From assembly GCA_030734395.1 (NCBI GenBank), contig JAUZTG010000029.1:868001-932000 (forward strand): a DNA stretch of 64,000 bases, read 5' to 3'. Shown one piece after another: positions 53,319 to 64,000 of this stretch (position 1 is the first letter of the stretch; every line of letters starts with the position of its first letter). The translations under genes were made by a program, and so were the position numbers. The notes under the pieces were generated by a model. The model saw only the letters and a list, made by a program, of their open reading frames with translations, was not told the origin of the DNA and did no database searches. Source of the DNA: Sarocladium kiliense (lineage: Eukaryota; Ascomycota; Sordariomycetes; Hypocreales; Sarocladiaceae).

Positions 53319-54505
53319 ATGACGGCCAACCTCAAACGCAAAGGCGCACCCCTAGCCTCGGGCAACGATGCGAAGAAGCCAAAGGCTAACGGCAACATTG
53401 CCGCCTTCTTCGGAGCACCAAAGCCCGTCAGCACAGCCTCTGGAGCTGCCGCAGCACCGAACCCACCGGCCGTGAAGTTCGACAAGGAGAAATGGGTGGC
53501 TTCGCTCACGGAGGAGCAAAAGGAGCTGCTACAACTGGAGATAGATACGATGCATGAGAGCTGGTTGGCTTTGCTCAAAGACGATATCAAGACGAAGGAG
53601 TTCCTGGACTTGAAGAAGTTCCTGAGGCAGGAGACCAATTCGGGGAGAAAATGGTTTCCTCCGGCTGAGGATGTCTACTCATGGTGAGTCTATGTTGTTC
53701 TTTATTGACTTGTATCAGCACAGCTAACACGCTGCTAAGGTCCTATCACACACCTTTCTCCGAAGTCAAGGTTGTCATTCTCGGCCAGGACCCTTATCAC
53801 AATGTCAACCAAGCCCACGGCCTCGCCTTCTCCGTCCGTAGACCAGCTCCCGCACCTCCGTCACTCCGAAATATGTACATCGCACTCAAGAACGATTACC
53901 CTACCTTCGTTGCACCCCCGAACAAGGGCGGCCTCCTCACGCCTTGGGCGGACCGCGGCGTGCTCATGCTCAATACCTGCTTGACAGTCCGGGCTCACGA
54001 GGCCTTCTCGCACGCTAACCGCGGATGGGAACGTCTCACGCAGAAGGTTATTGACCTAGTTGCTCAGAAGCGGACACGAGGTGTGGTGTTCATGGCATGG
54101 GGCACACCCGCTGGAAAGAGGGTTCAGAAGGTTGATAAGCAGAAGCACTTGGTCCTACAGAGCGTACACCCAAGCCCATTGAGTGCATCACGCGGTTTCT
54201 TTGAGTGCGGGCACTTCCGCAAGGCAAATAACTGGCTGGTCCAGAGATACGGCCCTGAGGGAGAGATCGATTGGGCATTGACTCCTGGTGCGAGCACAAA
54301 GGAGATCCCTGCACCGGAGAAAGAGGCTAGGGACGAGGAGGTTGCGGGAGAGGCGAAGGCGAAGAGTCAGGAGGCGAAGCAAAAGGTCGAGGCGACGAAG
54401 GAGAAAGAGAACAAGGAAGAAGAGGCGGACAATGAGATCGAGTTTGGCTCCGATGATGAAGCGGCTTTGGAAGAGGCTATGAAGGAGACAGCCACGAAGA
54501 AATAG
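53319..54505 (+). CDS. ung1: Uracil-DNA glycosylase, family 1 (UNG)
   Basis: Removes uracil from DNA to start base excision repair. Exons are 53319-53683 and 53740-54505 around a 56 bp intron, giving 376 residues. The ATG at 53319 has a good context (CACCATGAC) and is followed by a basic nuclear-signal-like NLKRKG...DAKKPKA and a PIP-like NIAAFFG. The catalytic water-activating loop is GQDPYHNVNQAHG (about 137), then LLTPWADRGVLMLNTCLTV, and the minor-groove intercalation loop HPSPLSASRGFF (about 264). All catalytic motifs are intact. A highly charged Glu/Lys-rich tail of about 80 residues, not usual in UNG, follows the fold and ends with acidic FGSDDEAALEEA. Upstream in-frame sequence could give a mitochondrial form. 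Confidence 0.95.
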
Positions 54506-57280
54506 TCTCACAGAGATGATTGCTTTGGACTTTGTATCGGGGCAAGAGTGTACGGTATCCCAGGAACGGCGTTTGGATTGTCAAAATACTTGAATCGGAA
54601 TACAAACTGCGGTATCAACTCCCAAGTCCATCCCTATGAGGCCGGATATTCGCATCTCGGCGAGTCTATCTGGATCCTGCAGGTGTGCGGTAAAGGCTTG
54701 CTGATGTCGGCGACTCGCATTGCATGACTGGCTCGGAGGATTGCAACCGATGGTGGACACAATGGAGCATGTGCCAACGCATCTCTACCTATGGGTCGGG
54801 TGATGGTAGCCAATGAATGGTGCTTCTTCGTGAATCGTGTGCCTGGTTCGTGGCAGTGATGTGGCAAACGACAACACAGCAATGGCCAAGACCACGCCTG
54901 AGCTTTGTATGGAAGATTTGTTCTCATGATGCGGAATATCATTAAGAACATAAAGCCTCAGAGACTATTGCATCCAGCCAGTTGTGATAGGATCAATCCC
55001 ACCCAAAGTGATTCGACAAGTACGCCTCAGTACAGGGTAACAAACGAAACGTATCCCCAATGTGGCTTATTCGTAGTGTCTATCGAAGCCAATGCTGTGG
55101 CTCCAGTGGCTTGACGCGAAAGAATCCCTAGCGCACCAGCTCTGCTGCCCCCAAACGCGTCGTCGCGTCTCCCCTGAACCTTCTTTTCCCACATCTCATC
55201 TGCCGTAGCATCATACTGCAGCGCACTCCTACGGGTAGATGTCACTTTTATTACCCCATTACGTCCGTTGCCCGATATCGTTTACGAGAGTCCTATCGCA
55301 AGATGTGACAGGGAGCTAGTTGAGAGTGGTTCCTCCGACCCGCGCGAAAGCCATGTCTCACCAGCCGAAAAGAGAGGCCGCACTACGGGGCACTGGTCTG
55401 TGTGCCTGTGCCTGTGCCTGGTGCCTTGACCGACTTAGCGTAACGTATGACGACAAAGGCAAATTACACGGGATGGCTGGGGAAGTAATTATACGAATGA
55501 AGTCATACAGAACATCCAAAAGAAGTCCTTTAGATTCCAGTCATATCAGGAATCTTACGTCGGGATTTCTTTGGTTCGGGTCCAAGCCATCCCCGAGGCT
55601 GATCCCAGGAGCTGGCTGGCTTTTCTGGCAAGGGTGGCAGTGGCATGAAAGAGGATGACGCTCCGCAATTAAATTTCCAGGGGATCGCGGAGGGGCACCT
55701 GGCGCTAGGCTGGACCCCTGGCGTGTGTGAACTACAAATGCAGCGTCTGTCAGTGAATGAATGAGCAGATTGATTGAGCGATGGATTGAGCGATGGATTG
55801 ATTGCAGGACCTTTTTAGCTGTTCTTAACTTCGGCCTTGAGTTGTAATGGGATCAGGGAGCTGCTATCACTACCGAGCCGTCATGTCTGTCCCATTACAG
55901 AAGGCTGAGCATACAGGGCTGAATGAGCTGCTTCAAGGTGAAGCTTGCACATAAGCAATGCCGGCATAAATAGCTCCTCCCAGACGGCATCATCGCGAGG
56001 ACCAAAGCAGCAGAGAGGAGCCAGAAGGAAAAAAAAATGTCAATCATTTTGTCCAACACCACCAACCCCTGGCACTTGATGTGTGCTAGCCTGTCGCATC
56101 CCAGTCACTCAGTCACCCGTCACAAAGGGGTACTTTCGCCTGTAACCCTTTCATGCCATCGATCCCAGGTACCGTCCGTCAAGTCATGAGAGGGCAACCC
56201 CTGAACAGACTGGGAAATGCCAGCGAACAGCCCGATGCTCATTGTCCTTCAGCATCCTCCTCGTCCACTCATCCCGCCGCCTGCTGCCACCTCACCCTGG
56301 CTAGCATCCCATCCCATCTCATCCTATTCGTTGCCCTTTTGATTGACTGATCCAGTCTGTTCCAGTCCCGGCTGTACCCTTCAGCCCCTCCCGCCACTGG
56401 ACTTGGTTGGCCTGGGGGATCCCTTTTCCAGCTCCCAGTCCCTGCCCAGCCCAGCCAGACCCAGTCCAGCCTATCATCACCACGCTGTGGCTGTTGCAGC
56501 AGCCTTTCCACTCTCCCTCCTCCTTCTACCACCTCACCTTGGACACGTTCATTCTCACCACCGTTCATTCTCCGATTTCCTTCATTTCTTCGTCCAACTG
56601 CGTGTAAGTTTACCTGATTTCCAATTTCTCGATTGTGTCAGGCTCTTGGCCTGTTCCTCATTATCAGTCGCTTTGAATCGGCTGCATACACCCTCCTCTG
56701 CTGGACCACATGCACCTCACGTTTCTGCCCACACGCCCCCCTGATGCGCCTCATCATCGGTCCCAAACCCTTCCTTTCATGCTGTTGCTCTCTTCCCTCT
56801 TCATACTCTCCTCTCCTCCAAAAACTGCACAACTCACTCGCCTGCATCATCTCGTTCCCTTTTTTCACGGCTTCTTGCACTTGCGCACTCCGGCCCGCTA
56901 CCGTGGACCAGTTCTCCCTCCCACCCTCGCTTCCTACACCGACACTCGCGCCTAAGATTCGACGACATCCTGCCCTCCTCTATTGCGAGCACGCATTACC
57001 AGAGCTCACGAGACTGACCTCGCCCTTTCCAGCGCTCTCTTCTTATTCTGTTCCTCCTGCCAGCAGGCATACAATTCCCAGTTCACATCATTCCGCGCAT
57101 TCGAGACAATTCGAACCGATTTCGCAACCTTCTTGCTGCCCGAAACTCGAACCTTCCCTAGTACCTTACCTGGCTCCTTTCTGTAAGCCGTCCAACGACC
57201 TGCGCAGAGGCGGATATTTCGAAGGCAGTGTCCGAAGCTCCATTATCTTCTAGTGTTTGCCATATCGACACCTCCAAACA
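54506..57280. other. Long intergenic interval between ung1 and msb1
   Basis: This 2.8 kb is non-coding as far as I can see. The left 150 bp hold the ung1 3' region. A 12 bp unit GATTGAGCGATG is repeated exactly at 55772-55783 and 55784-55795. From about 56230 to 57280 the plus strand is markedly C/T-rich, with long unbiased frames, as in leaders of highly expressed fungal genes; this is probably the msb1 promoter and 5' untranslated region. No tRNA or repeat element was seen. Confidence 0.5.
55772..55795. repeat. Two adjacent exact copies of a 12 bp unit
   Basis: GATTGAGCGATG is present twice in tandem and is followed by a partial GATTGA. It is a simple short duplication in a non-coding stretch. 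Confidence 0.85.
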
Positions 57281-60200
57281 ATGCCTGGGCTTTTCTCCCG
57301 CCTCAAGGGCCGGGACGGCAAATCCAAAAAGAAGGGCGCTGCCAACAGCGCCAATGATAACCTTCCGAAGAAGCCTCAGTGGGATGATGCCTACACGCGA
57401 AAGACCGTCGAACCAGAGGAGATCCACGAATTGATACGATGTTGCACTGAGGAGCTCAAGGCGAGAGGTACGACGTTAGACTGCGCCTGCTACTTCCGCA
57501 GTCCCTCCAGACCCTATCCTTCCTACGCGAACCCTTGCTGATCGCGTGTGCCACAACAGCTCTTGATCTTCCCTTTCTCCTTCTCCCATTCCGACCGACC
57601 TCCGACCCCAGTGCTGTGCGCACCTTCATTCGGCATTTTTTCGACCAGAGTCATCCTATGCGTGGTGAGGCATTGGCGCAGGAAATTCGTATGACAGAGC
57701 CCATGGTAGGTCGACCGCCGTATTCTTGCCACATAGCAGGCGCTGAGACGTGTTTAGGTCATTGCAGGTGTTACGAAATGGTGCTGGAGTCGCCTCAGTG
57801 GCGGTATCGTTGGCTGGGATGCCTACGAACTGTTCAAAGTAGGAGAGTTTGGTCTGTGGCCCTGGTTTGTGCTACCCCAACTCAACGGCCAGCCACTAAC
57901 GTATCCCTCCAGACTCCAATATGGCCCGAGATTCGTTCAAGACATTCATTCCCATTAGCGTCGAAAACGGCGCCCGTCAGCGAATCATTTTCGACTTTTT
58001 CGATCTCTTGGCTGCCATCGCAGCACACGGGAAGCGTAACGGTCTTGGTGGACGTAAGCTTTCGCGCATGGCCGCATGGTGGGCATTTGAACAGAGAGAC
58101 ACCACTAAGGGTTTCGAGGGTGGCTACGGCTCCTGGCTTAGGTGAGTAAACGAGAGGAGCTGTGATGATGTTCTGAAGCTGATCATGGTCATAGTGCTGC
58201 TGATGCTACGAGCCATCTCTTCTTCGCCTACCTTCGGTCTCTCTCCCCAGAGCAGAGCCTCACTGGTATCTCCATGCTTCCCATGTCGCTCCAGAAACTC
58301 GTTCAGGAGACAGAGTACCCCCCTGTCAGACCAGAGCTCATGATGTCAAGGACAAACAAGGTTGTCATGGTGGTTGATGCTGTCTCACCAACTCCCTTCG
58401 CCCTGCTCCGGAGAGCCAACCACTTCCAATACCGCGATTCAGACCAGGCACTACAGGAGTATGCCAGTTACGATGACCCAATCCAGGCCCTCACGGATGA
58501 ATGCTGCCGTGTCCTGAAGGCTGTCTCAGCAGCCAACCAGTCTCAAGTATCAAGCTCGAAGCATTCAACGGGTCTTCGCGATGCCTCTTGGTCAAGATTT
58601 GAGGATATCGGCTTTACAAGCGCACTTGAGGAGGAAGACGAGGATGAGGAGAGGGTCATCGCGAAGAAGAGACCTCAGGGTCTGATGACAACTTCGCAGT
58701 CGACCACTCATCTTGGCCGACCTACCACCCCATCCTGGGCCGACTTTCTCTCATCTGGCTTTGTTGATGATGGCCAACCGCGGTCCAACCTCCTACTCCC
58801 ACCCGATAAGGTTCTGCCGCCGATCGACATGCAGGCTCGACAACGCAGCTCGCAGTCTCACCGGCCGCGCCTTGAGTCGGACACCCAGCTCGAACCTGGT
58901 GAGCTCGCCAGCATCACTGTCTTCGACCTCGACGACTCCTTCTGGTGGGTCTGGATGAGCAGCCTGGCGCCCGAAGAGACTCCCGAGAGAAAGTCAGCTT
59001 TCGGGCGCTGCGCGGTCATTGAGACCAGAATTCGCAGCGGACGATGGCTTGTGATTGAGGAGATGGTGGCTGGAGCTGCCCCTGAACCTGCAGAAGGCGC
59101 TTATATCGCCGAGAAGAAGGGGTTCTTCAGCTGGACCAGGCGCAGCAAGACGGTCAACCGCCGAAAGTCCACCGGCAAGCAAGCGCTTGACCGAGGTGAT
59201 AAGAATGGGAACGGCTACGGTGTCAGCAAGACCAGCATCGGGCCTGACACTCATGCTAAGATCCAGGCCAAGGCAGCTCAGCTTCGTGCGGCTGAGGACC
59301 GTGAGAGGATGGCACAGCAGACGACGCGCCGGGGTCGCCCCAACACCGAGATCATGCACGAGAAGACGAATAGCGTTCTTACACTGCAGCCGAACATCGT
59401 TGGAGAGGCGTCAATGGCTATGAAATGGGCCAAGAAGTACGACAAGGGAGCCATCAAGGACGCGTACATGGCGAACAATAACGCTGGTCGTGGAATGGCC
59501 GTCTCTCCCGCCCCCACAGACCGCACGAATGGACCCGAAGATGCAAATGGCACCCACGAGACTGCGAACACGTCGAATGGATTTGACCAGCCGCCTGTCG
59601 TGCCCTCCAAGGATGCATTCACTCCTATCGCTGAGCAGCCTACGCCTTCACAGTCTATCCCTGTGCCTACCCCTATTCCAGCAGCGACGAATGACAAGGC
59701 TGTTGAAGCTGGCGTTCATCCCGTTCACCGGGCTGAGCATCCAGTTGAAGAGCCCATGAGCCCTGTGCCGCCGCCGAAGGAAGCCGAACAGTTGCCAGAC
59801 CGTGCTGAGATGGTCTCACCTGAGCCTACACCGCTGGAGCCCACCAACACCAACACCAGCCCTGACGGCAAGAAAAAGAAGCTGCATAAGGATCCCAAGG
59901 AGAAGACTGGTGGCTTCCGAAAGCTCTTCGGCAGGAAGAATAGGTCTTCTAAGATGCCCGAGAATGCCGCGACCGACCTGAACGGTATGCTGAAGCAGGA
60001 TGAGGCTGCTAAGGATGCTCAAGCGCAGTCCCAACCCCAAACACCCTCAGCTGCGCCATCTGCACCTCCGTCGATAATATCGACCACCTACGATGAGTCC
60101 GAGGCACCCACTTCTGCTCAGCAGACCCCTGCTGCACGCTCGGAGCACTCTCTGCCCACTCCTAGGGCTCAACAGTCACAGCAGTTCCCCGAGCCCACCT

Positions 60201-60809
60201 ATGAACCTGAGCGTACTTACACACCCGAGCCAACCCACCAGCCCCACACTCGACGACACGAGGCTGTCGGCGATGACCTTTCCCAGGTTGACTCCCGCGA
60301 CGAGGCCGAGGCAAAGCGCGAGTTCTCACGCTTTGATCAGGGACCACTGGACGACCAGCCTGCGTTTGTTCCTGATGAAGGGATTGATGATGATGATGAT
60401 GCCACGCCACCCCCGATTGCGCGCCACCCTCGCAGCTCTGAGGTTCTGAACAAGAACTTTAATGCTGACCCGCCAGAGGAGCGCCTCAGTCACACCGCCA
60501 GCCCTGGCGTGCAGGATCGCTGGGCGCAGATTCGCAAGAACGCTGCCGAGAGAGCTGCTGTGCGCCAGAGCGAGGAGCAGAGCCACGGTGCGCAGAGCAA
60601 GACCACTGATGGTGATGACGATACAAGTGGTGAAGAGAGTGAGTCAAGCTCCAATGACAATGAACCACGCAAGCAAGAGCTAACACTTCACAGCTATCGA
60701 GTCCCGTGTTGCGCGTATCAAGGCCCGTGTCGCTGAGCTCACAGGCAACATGGAGGGTAGCAGCGGACCTCAACAGGCTCAACCACAACAAGGAGCTGTC
60801 CGCCGTTAG
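57281..60809 (+). CDS. msb1: Msb1/Mug8-family morphogenesis protein
   Basis: Scaffold for Cdc42/Rho1 signalling and cell-wall growth at sites of polarity. Six exons: 57281-57467, 57560-57705, 57758-57851, 57913-58141, 58195-60638 and 60694-60809, giving 1071 residues. The conserved N-terminal domain (about 20-480; RhoGAP-like fold in the family) has KPQWDDAYTRKTVEPEEIHEL, KWCWSRLSGGIVGWDAYELF, FIPISVENGARQRIIFDFFD and GGRKLSRMAAWWAFE. Then follow a Pro/Ser/Thr-rich disordered half with a Lys-rich patch (KKKKLHKDPKEK; GGFRKLFGRKNRSSK) and a C-terminal helix IESRVARIKARVAEL. The donor of the third intron is GTCTGT, which is unusual, but its CACTAAC branch site and CAG acceptor are good and no other frame-keeping donor exists there. 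Confidence 0.9.
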
Positions 60810-61608
60810 GATAGACGGCTGTGGATCCTTACATCCTGAAGAACCATCAAACTCAGGACGTTGCAGGTGATGACCGTGCGCCTGAAGTTGCCTGCACCTA
60901 ATGACGGGTACACGACTTTATGTTCCGACACCTGCCCTTTCTTTACTGTCACCATCCTTCAATAGCCCGGCGCTTGTCGTCAAGGGCACCCATTGGAAGA
61001 TCTCGCGAGCCATTTCGAAATTTGACATGGCTTCGCACTCGTCACGCTAATCACTCTTCGAGACTCATGTTCAGTTTGTCATTCTTCACTGTTTCTTCAA
61101 GCCTGTCCTGGCAGTCTTCCTGCCCTCTCATAATGTCTTTTCCATTTTCCTACCGAAGCAAGAAGAAAGAAGATCGGGAAGGGTCGAAAACGCAGACGCG
61201 AGGCGGTGGATGATCACCCCCCCAGAGAAGAAATACCACGGGAATCAGTTCAATTTTGTGTGCTGTCGTCGTCTACTTTGTTTTCTTGATTTCCTTTCGA
61301 AACTTTCTATTTTTGGACCATATGATACCACTTACCTTTTCCTTTACAAAGAGAGGAGAGAGAATGAAAAGATACTTTAGTCTGGCGAGGTCCTCTTACT
61401 ACCTTTGCGTTCGTGCACTATGACATGTGACGATTGCTCTTGATGCCAACTTTAAAGCAGTAGGTGGTCCGGATTACCTGGCAATTTATGTAGAGATGCG
61501 ACAGTAGCAAAACTTGGTACGCTCTTTAAACCAGCTAACGGGCCGAAACCTCCCTCGTATGCGTGCTACCCTTGGGACTTCTCTATATACATAAATGCTC
61601 ATAATCTC
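60810..61608. other. Convergent 3' region of msb1 and the DUF726 gene
   Basis: This is 799 bp between convergent stop codons. The right part is AT-rich. No gene is seen. Confidence 0.5.
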
Positions 61609-64000
61609 TCAAGCTCTCATCTTTCCCTTTGCATCTTTCTGCTCATCCTCATCTTCCTCCTCGTCACTGTCATTGTCCACCATCGAAATAGTTCGGTACT
61701 CCTCATCATCTGAGGCATTCGTCTCAGGCGTCAAGGGCCGGCGTCTAACCTCTTCTCTGTACTCGACTGGCTTCCTCTTCGGTATGTCTTGGGTGGGGCC
61801 AGAGGGGCGCGTTGGGAGGGCTGGAGGGGGCCTTTCATTGTCGGAGGTAGCTTGGGTAGGACGTTTGGGAAGAGAGGGAGGGGCTTCTTCCTCTGTTGTG
61901 GTTGTTGGACGGCGTGGGAGGGAGGGTGGTGTCTCATCTCCGTAAGGCGGTGGCGAACAGATTGTGAGCTCGCGGAGGTCATCCGAGAGTTTACTCTTCC
62001 CTGAGTCCGTCCTTTCATTCTGCGGACGCTGGGGCTCCTTCGTTCCATCAAAATCAATGAGCTGCCCATCAGCTTGCTCATCCTTCAAAAGAATGACGTC
62101 GTCCTTCTCAATATCTCCCTTGGCCTTGACGCCTACGAATCCACACTGTCTGAGGATCTCGCCAGTAAGTTCCGGGTACCGGAGGTGTCCGCTCACACGA
62201 TCGCTGAGATCGATGTTCACTACACCTTCCACTTCTTTGATGGGTTGAAGGCCTGCCACCCCGAGGGCGAGGCTGTGCATGCGGTAGACGAAGCCGAGAA
62301 GCATATCGTTTTCGGAGTAGACATTGAAGATACGACCGGACACCACAGAACGGAGGGTTCGCCAGTGAGAAGAGGTGGATGGTGCAGGACAGCCGATCAG
62401 AACGACTGTGTCAATGAGACCAAAAGCGCGACGCTCTGCGAGGGATTGGAGACAGGCATGAATAGCAGCTGCACCAAGTGAATATCCCACAAGAACGACA
62501 GGTCTCTCCCCCTGCACCCGATTAATCAACGCATCAGCAAGTAACTCGCCTGCCTTCCTCGAGCGATTACTCGCTCGACTAAACGGATTATCAATGTTAC
62601 TCGCCGCAGTAACCAATTTGATTGGCCACATCGCGGCCCAAAGCGAAGCGAGCACTGTGCGTTTGATGATCTCGGACTTGAGCGTCTTCCAGGCGAGGGA
62701 GGAGACGAGGTCGCGCATGGCGGAGCCGAGGGCCAGGAGGACAGCGAGTTCGTAGCGAAGGGCGAAGACTTCTGTGTCGTGGGGAAGGACGAGCCAGGGA
62801 GTTGTGATGTCGGATTCGGTGTTGAGCCAGCCGTTGATTCCGATTGTTACGCGAAGGCGGCGGTCTTGAGCGGGTGGCTTCTCTTTAGGAGACTTGTCCT
62901 CAGAGGGAGAAGATTGGTAGTCATCGGAAGAGGGCTGTAAGGGGATGAAGCGGAAGTCTTCAACTTCTTTGGCGTATTGGTCCATCATTTCGCCCTGAGT
63001 TTGTTAGTCTCTATGCAGGCGCAGTAGTTAGGGAGACCTGAAGTCGACTTACTGTCATCTTCGCACCAAATGCTCCAAAGAGCGTTCCTACGAGGGCGCC
63101 ATTCATCCAGAAGATGCCCAGGAAGCTCGCCACGCCTCCAAGCCCAACACCGCCCATGATACCTCCTATCGCGCCAGCAACCAACGGTGCAGCCAACCCG
63201 CCGGTGACACCAATGACAGTTGCACCAAGTACAGATGCCACGCCAACTTTCCAGAATCGAGAAACTTTGTTTTCCTCTCTGCGCTTGGCGGCCTCTGCCT
63301 CTGCTGACATTGACTCCTTCTGAGCATCGTCTGCCGTACCCGATTCCATGAGGGACTGTGCAATCTCACCCTCTTCGTTGTTGATGAACGTTGTGGGAAG
63401 CTCGAGAGAAGAGGCGAGGTAGAGAGCTAGAGCTCTGGAGTGTGCGGAGTACTTGCCGGTGGAGAGTAGCAGAAGAAGAATACACCCGACAGCCTCTCTG
63501 CGATCAGCAGCAGGGAGGTTGACAAGATCGGTTGGGAAGGGCTTGTACAACTCCTGGAGCTTATGCAGATCTTCCGACTTATTTATCTTGACGTCGCCGT
63601 CAAAGGTCATGAGGTCTTCGCCCTCATCGGCTGTATCGATGGCGCGTTTACGAAGTTCTTCTTGACGCTTCTTCCGCTCGCCAATGATCTTGTTATCGTC
63701 CTTTACCTGCAGTATCTCCTTGAGCCGCGGGAGGAACTCTGATGCCCATTCCTCTATATGACGGACTGCGGCGCGGGAGATGGCGATACCTTCTTTGATC
63801 TGTTCCTCATCTTCCACGTCCTCGTCATCATCGGGTTTCTGGGGCTGTGGTTTGTAAAGTTCGTTGGATCCGCTGTCTTTTCCATCTTTCACATTCCTGT
63901 CTTTCTCCTCCTGGAGTTTGTCTTTTGGAGCGACTGAGCCGAATTGTTTGTCCGCTGTTGGCTGGACAGAAGCTTTCATGTTGGTGCATGCTTGCTTCAC
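61609..64000 (-). CDS. DUF726 alpha/beta-hydrolase-fold membrane protein (5' end may lie outside window)
   Basis: Exons are 64000-63053 (open to the window edge) and 62994-61609, with a 58 bp intron (GTAAGT...CTCAG). At least 770 residues are present. An ATG at 63979 is possible, but the frame is open to the edge, so the true start may be upstream. A charged N-terminal region is followed by a helical region and a Gly/Ala-rich hydrophobic stretch that may span the membrane twice (VGVASVLGATVIGVTGGLAA; GGVGLGGVASFLGIFWM). Next is the hydrolase part with RLRVTIGINGWL, the nucleophile elbow VVLVGYSLGAAA and VYSENDMLLGFVYR, the marks of PF05277 (TMCO4 in animals, YFL034W/Mil1 in yeast). A disordered Pro-rich tail with repeated PPSLPKRP-type units ends it. 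Yeast Mil1 binds the AP-1R clathrin adaptor; lipase activity has not been shown, to my knowledge. Confidence 0.85.

Noticed and set aside
56343..57253. Plus-strand frames of 133 and 206 codons before msb1
   Set aside because: They lie in a C/T-rich leader; translations are Pro/Ser/Leu-rich with no conserved pattern. A GTAAGT...CAG pair at 56604-56641 would give only a 38 bp intron, so I did not call a leader intron.
1..64000. tRNA, rRNA, CRISPR and intact transposon signals
   Set aside because: I scanned intergenic stretches by eye for B-box-like GGTTCGAANCC, repeat arrays, and reverse transcriptase or transposase motifs and found none. A tRNAscan or repeat-library run would be decisive.

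Overview
The window is nuclear DNA of a filamentous ascomycete (Pezizomycotina; the gene set and style best suit Dothideomycetes, but I cannot place it closer). The reasons are dense genes on both strands, short 50-100 bp GT-AG introns with CTRAC-like branch points, pyrimidine-rich leaders, and families typical of moulds: a Zn2Cys6 activator, Pil1, Msb1, KMT6, Ppo fatty-acid oxygenase and a heme-thiolate peroxidase. I see no rRNA, tRNA, CRISPR array or intact transposon.

Layout. Positions 1-15.5 kb hold mostly conserved housekeeping genes: the end of a membrane protein, the H3K27 methyltransferase KMT6/E(z) (-), a 2.8 kb gene-poor gap, eisosome core Pil1 (+), NatC subunit Naa38 (-), repair nuclease Rad2/XPG (+) and a mitochondrial MidA/NDUFAF7-type methyltransferase (-). 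Positions 16-19 kb hold a secreted SGNH esterase fused to an FG-GAP propeller (-).

Positions 19.9-39.5 kb are the accessory part. A Zn2Cys6 regulator (-) and a DAL5-type anion symporter (-) sit beside a 1282-residue ATP-dependent 5-oxoprolinase/hydantoinase (+). The symporter and the oxoprolinase share an 808 bp divergent promoter with three GATAAG sites and a CGG-N8-CCG site, which looks like a nitrogen-source import and catabolism unit. Next come a DUF1772 membrane protein with an apparent frameshift (-), and then a divergent pair: a PCP/EHD heme-thiolate peroxidase (-) and a large Ppo-type fatty-acid dioxygenase (+). The C-terminal P450 half of the Ppo has lost every heme and isomerase signature I looked for. 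The interval between the two carries four exact copies of a 10-mer.

Positions 40-64 kb return to core genes: mitochondrial cysteine-synthase-like protein (+), TFIIS (-), alanyl-tRNA synthetase (-) with a tandem-ACG in-frame mitochondrial leader, a conserved acidic protein of unknown function (+), an RCR-family PPxY membrane protein (-), ERAD factor Hrd3/Sel1L (-), uracil-DNA glycosylase (+), Msb1 (+) and a DUF726 lipase-like protein (-) that reaches the right edge.

Exon joins were worked out by hand from GT-AG sites, reading frame and family motifs; in each multi-exon gene the exon lengths sum to a whole number of codons. The most interesting hypothesis is that the peroxidase and the dioxygenase form a split oxylipin module, the peroxidase acting in trans on hydroperoxides that the dead P450 half can no longer convert.
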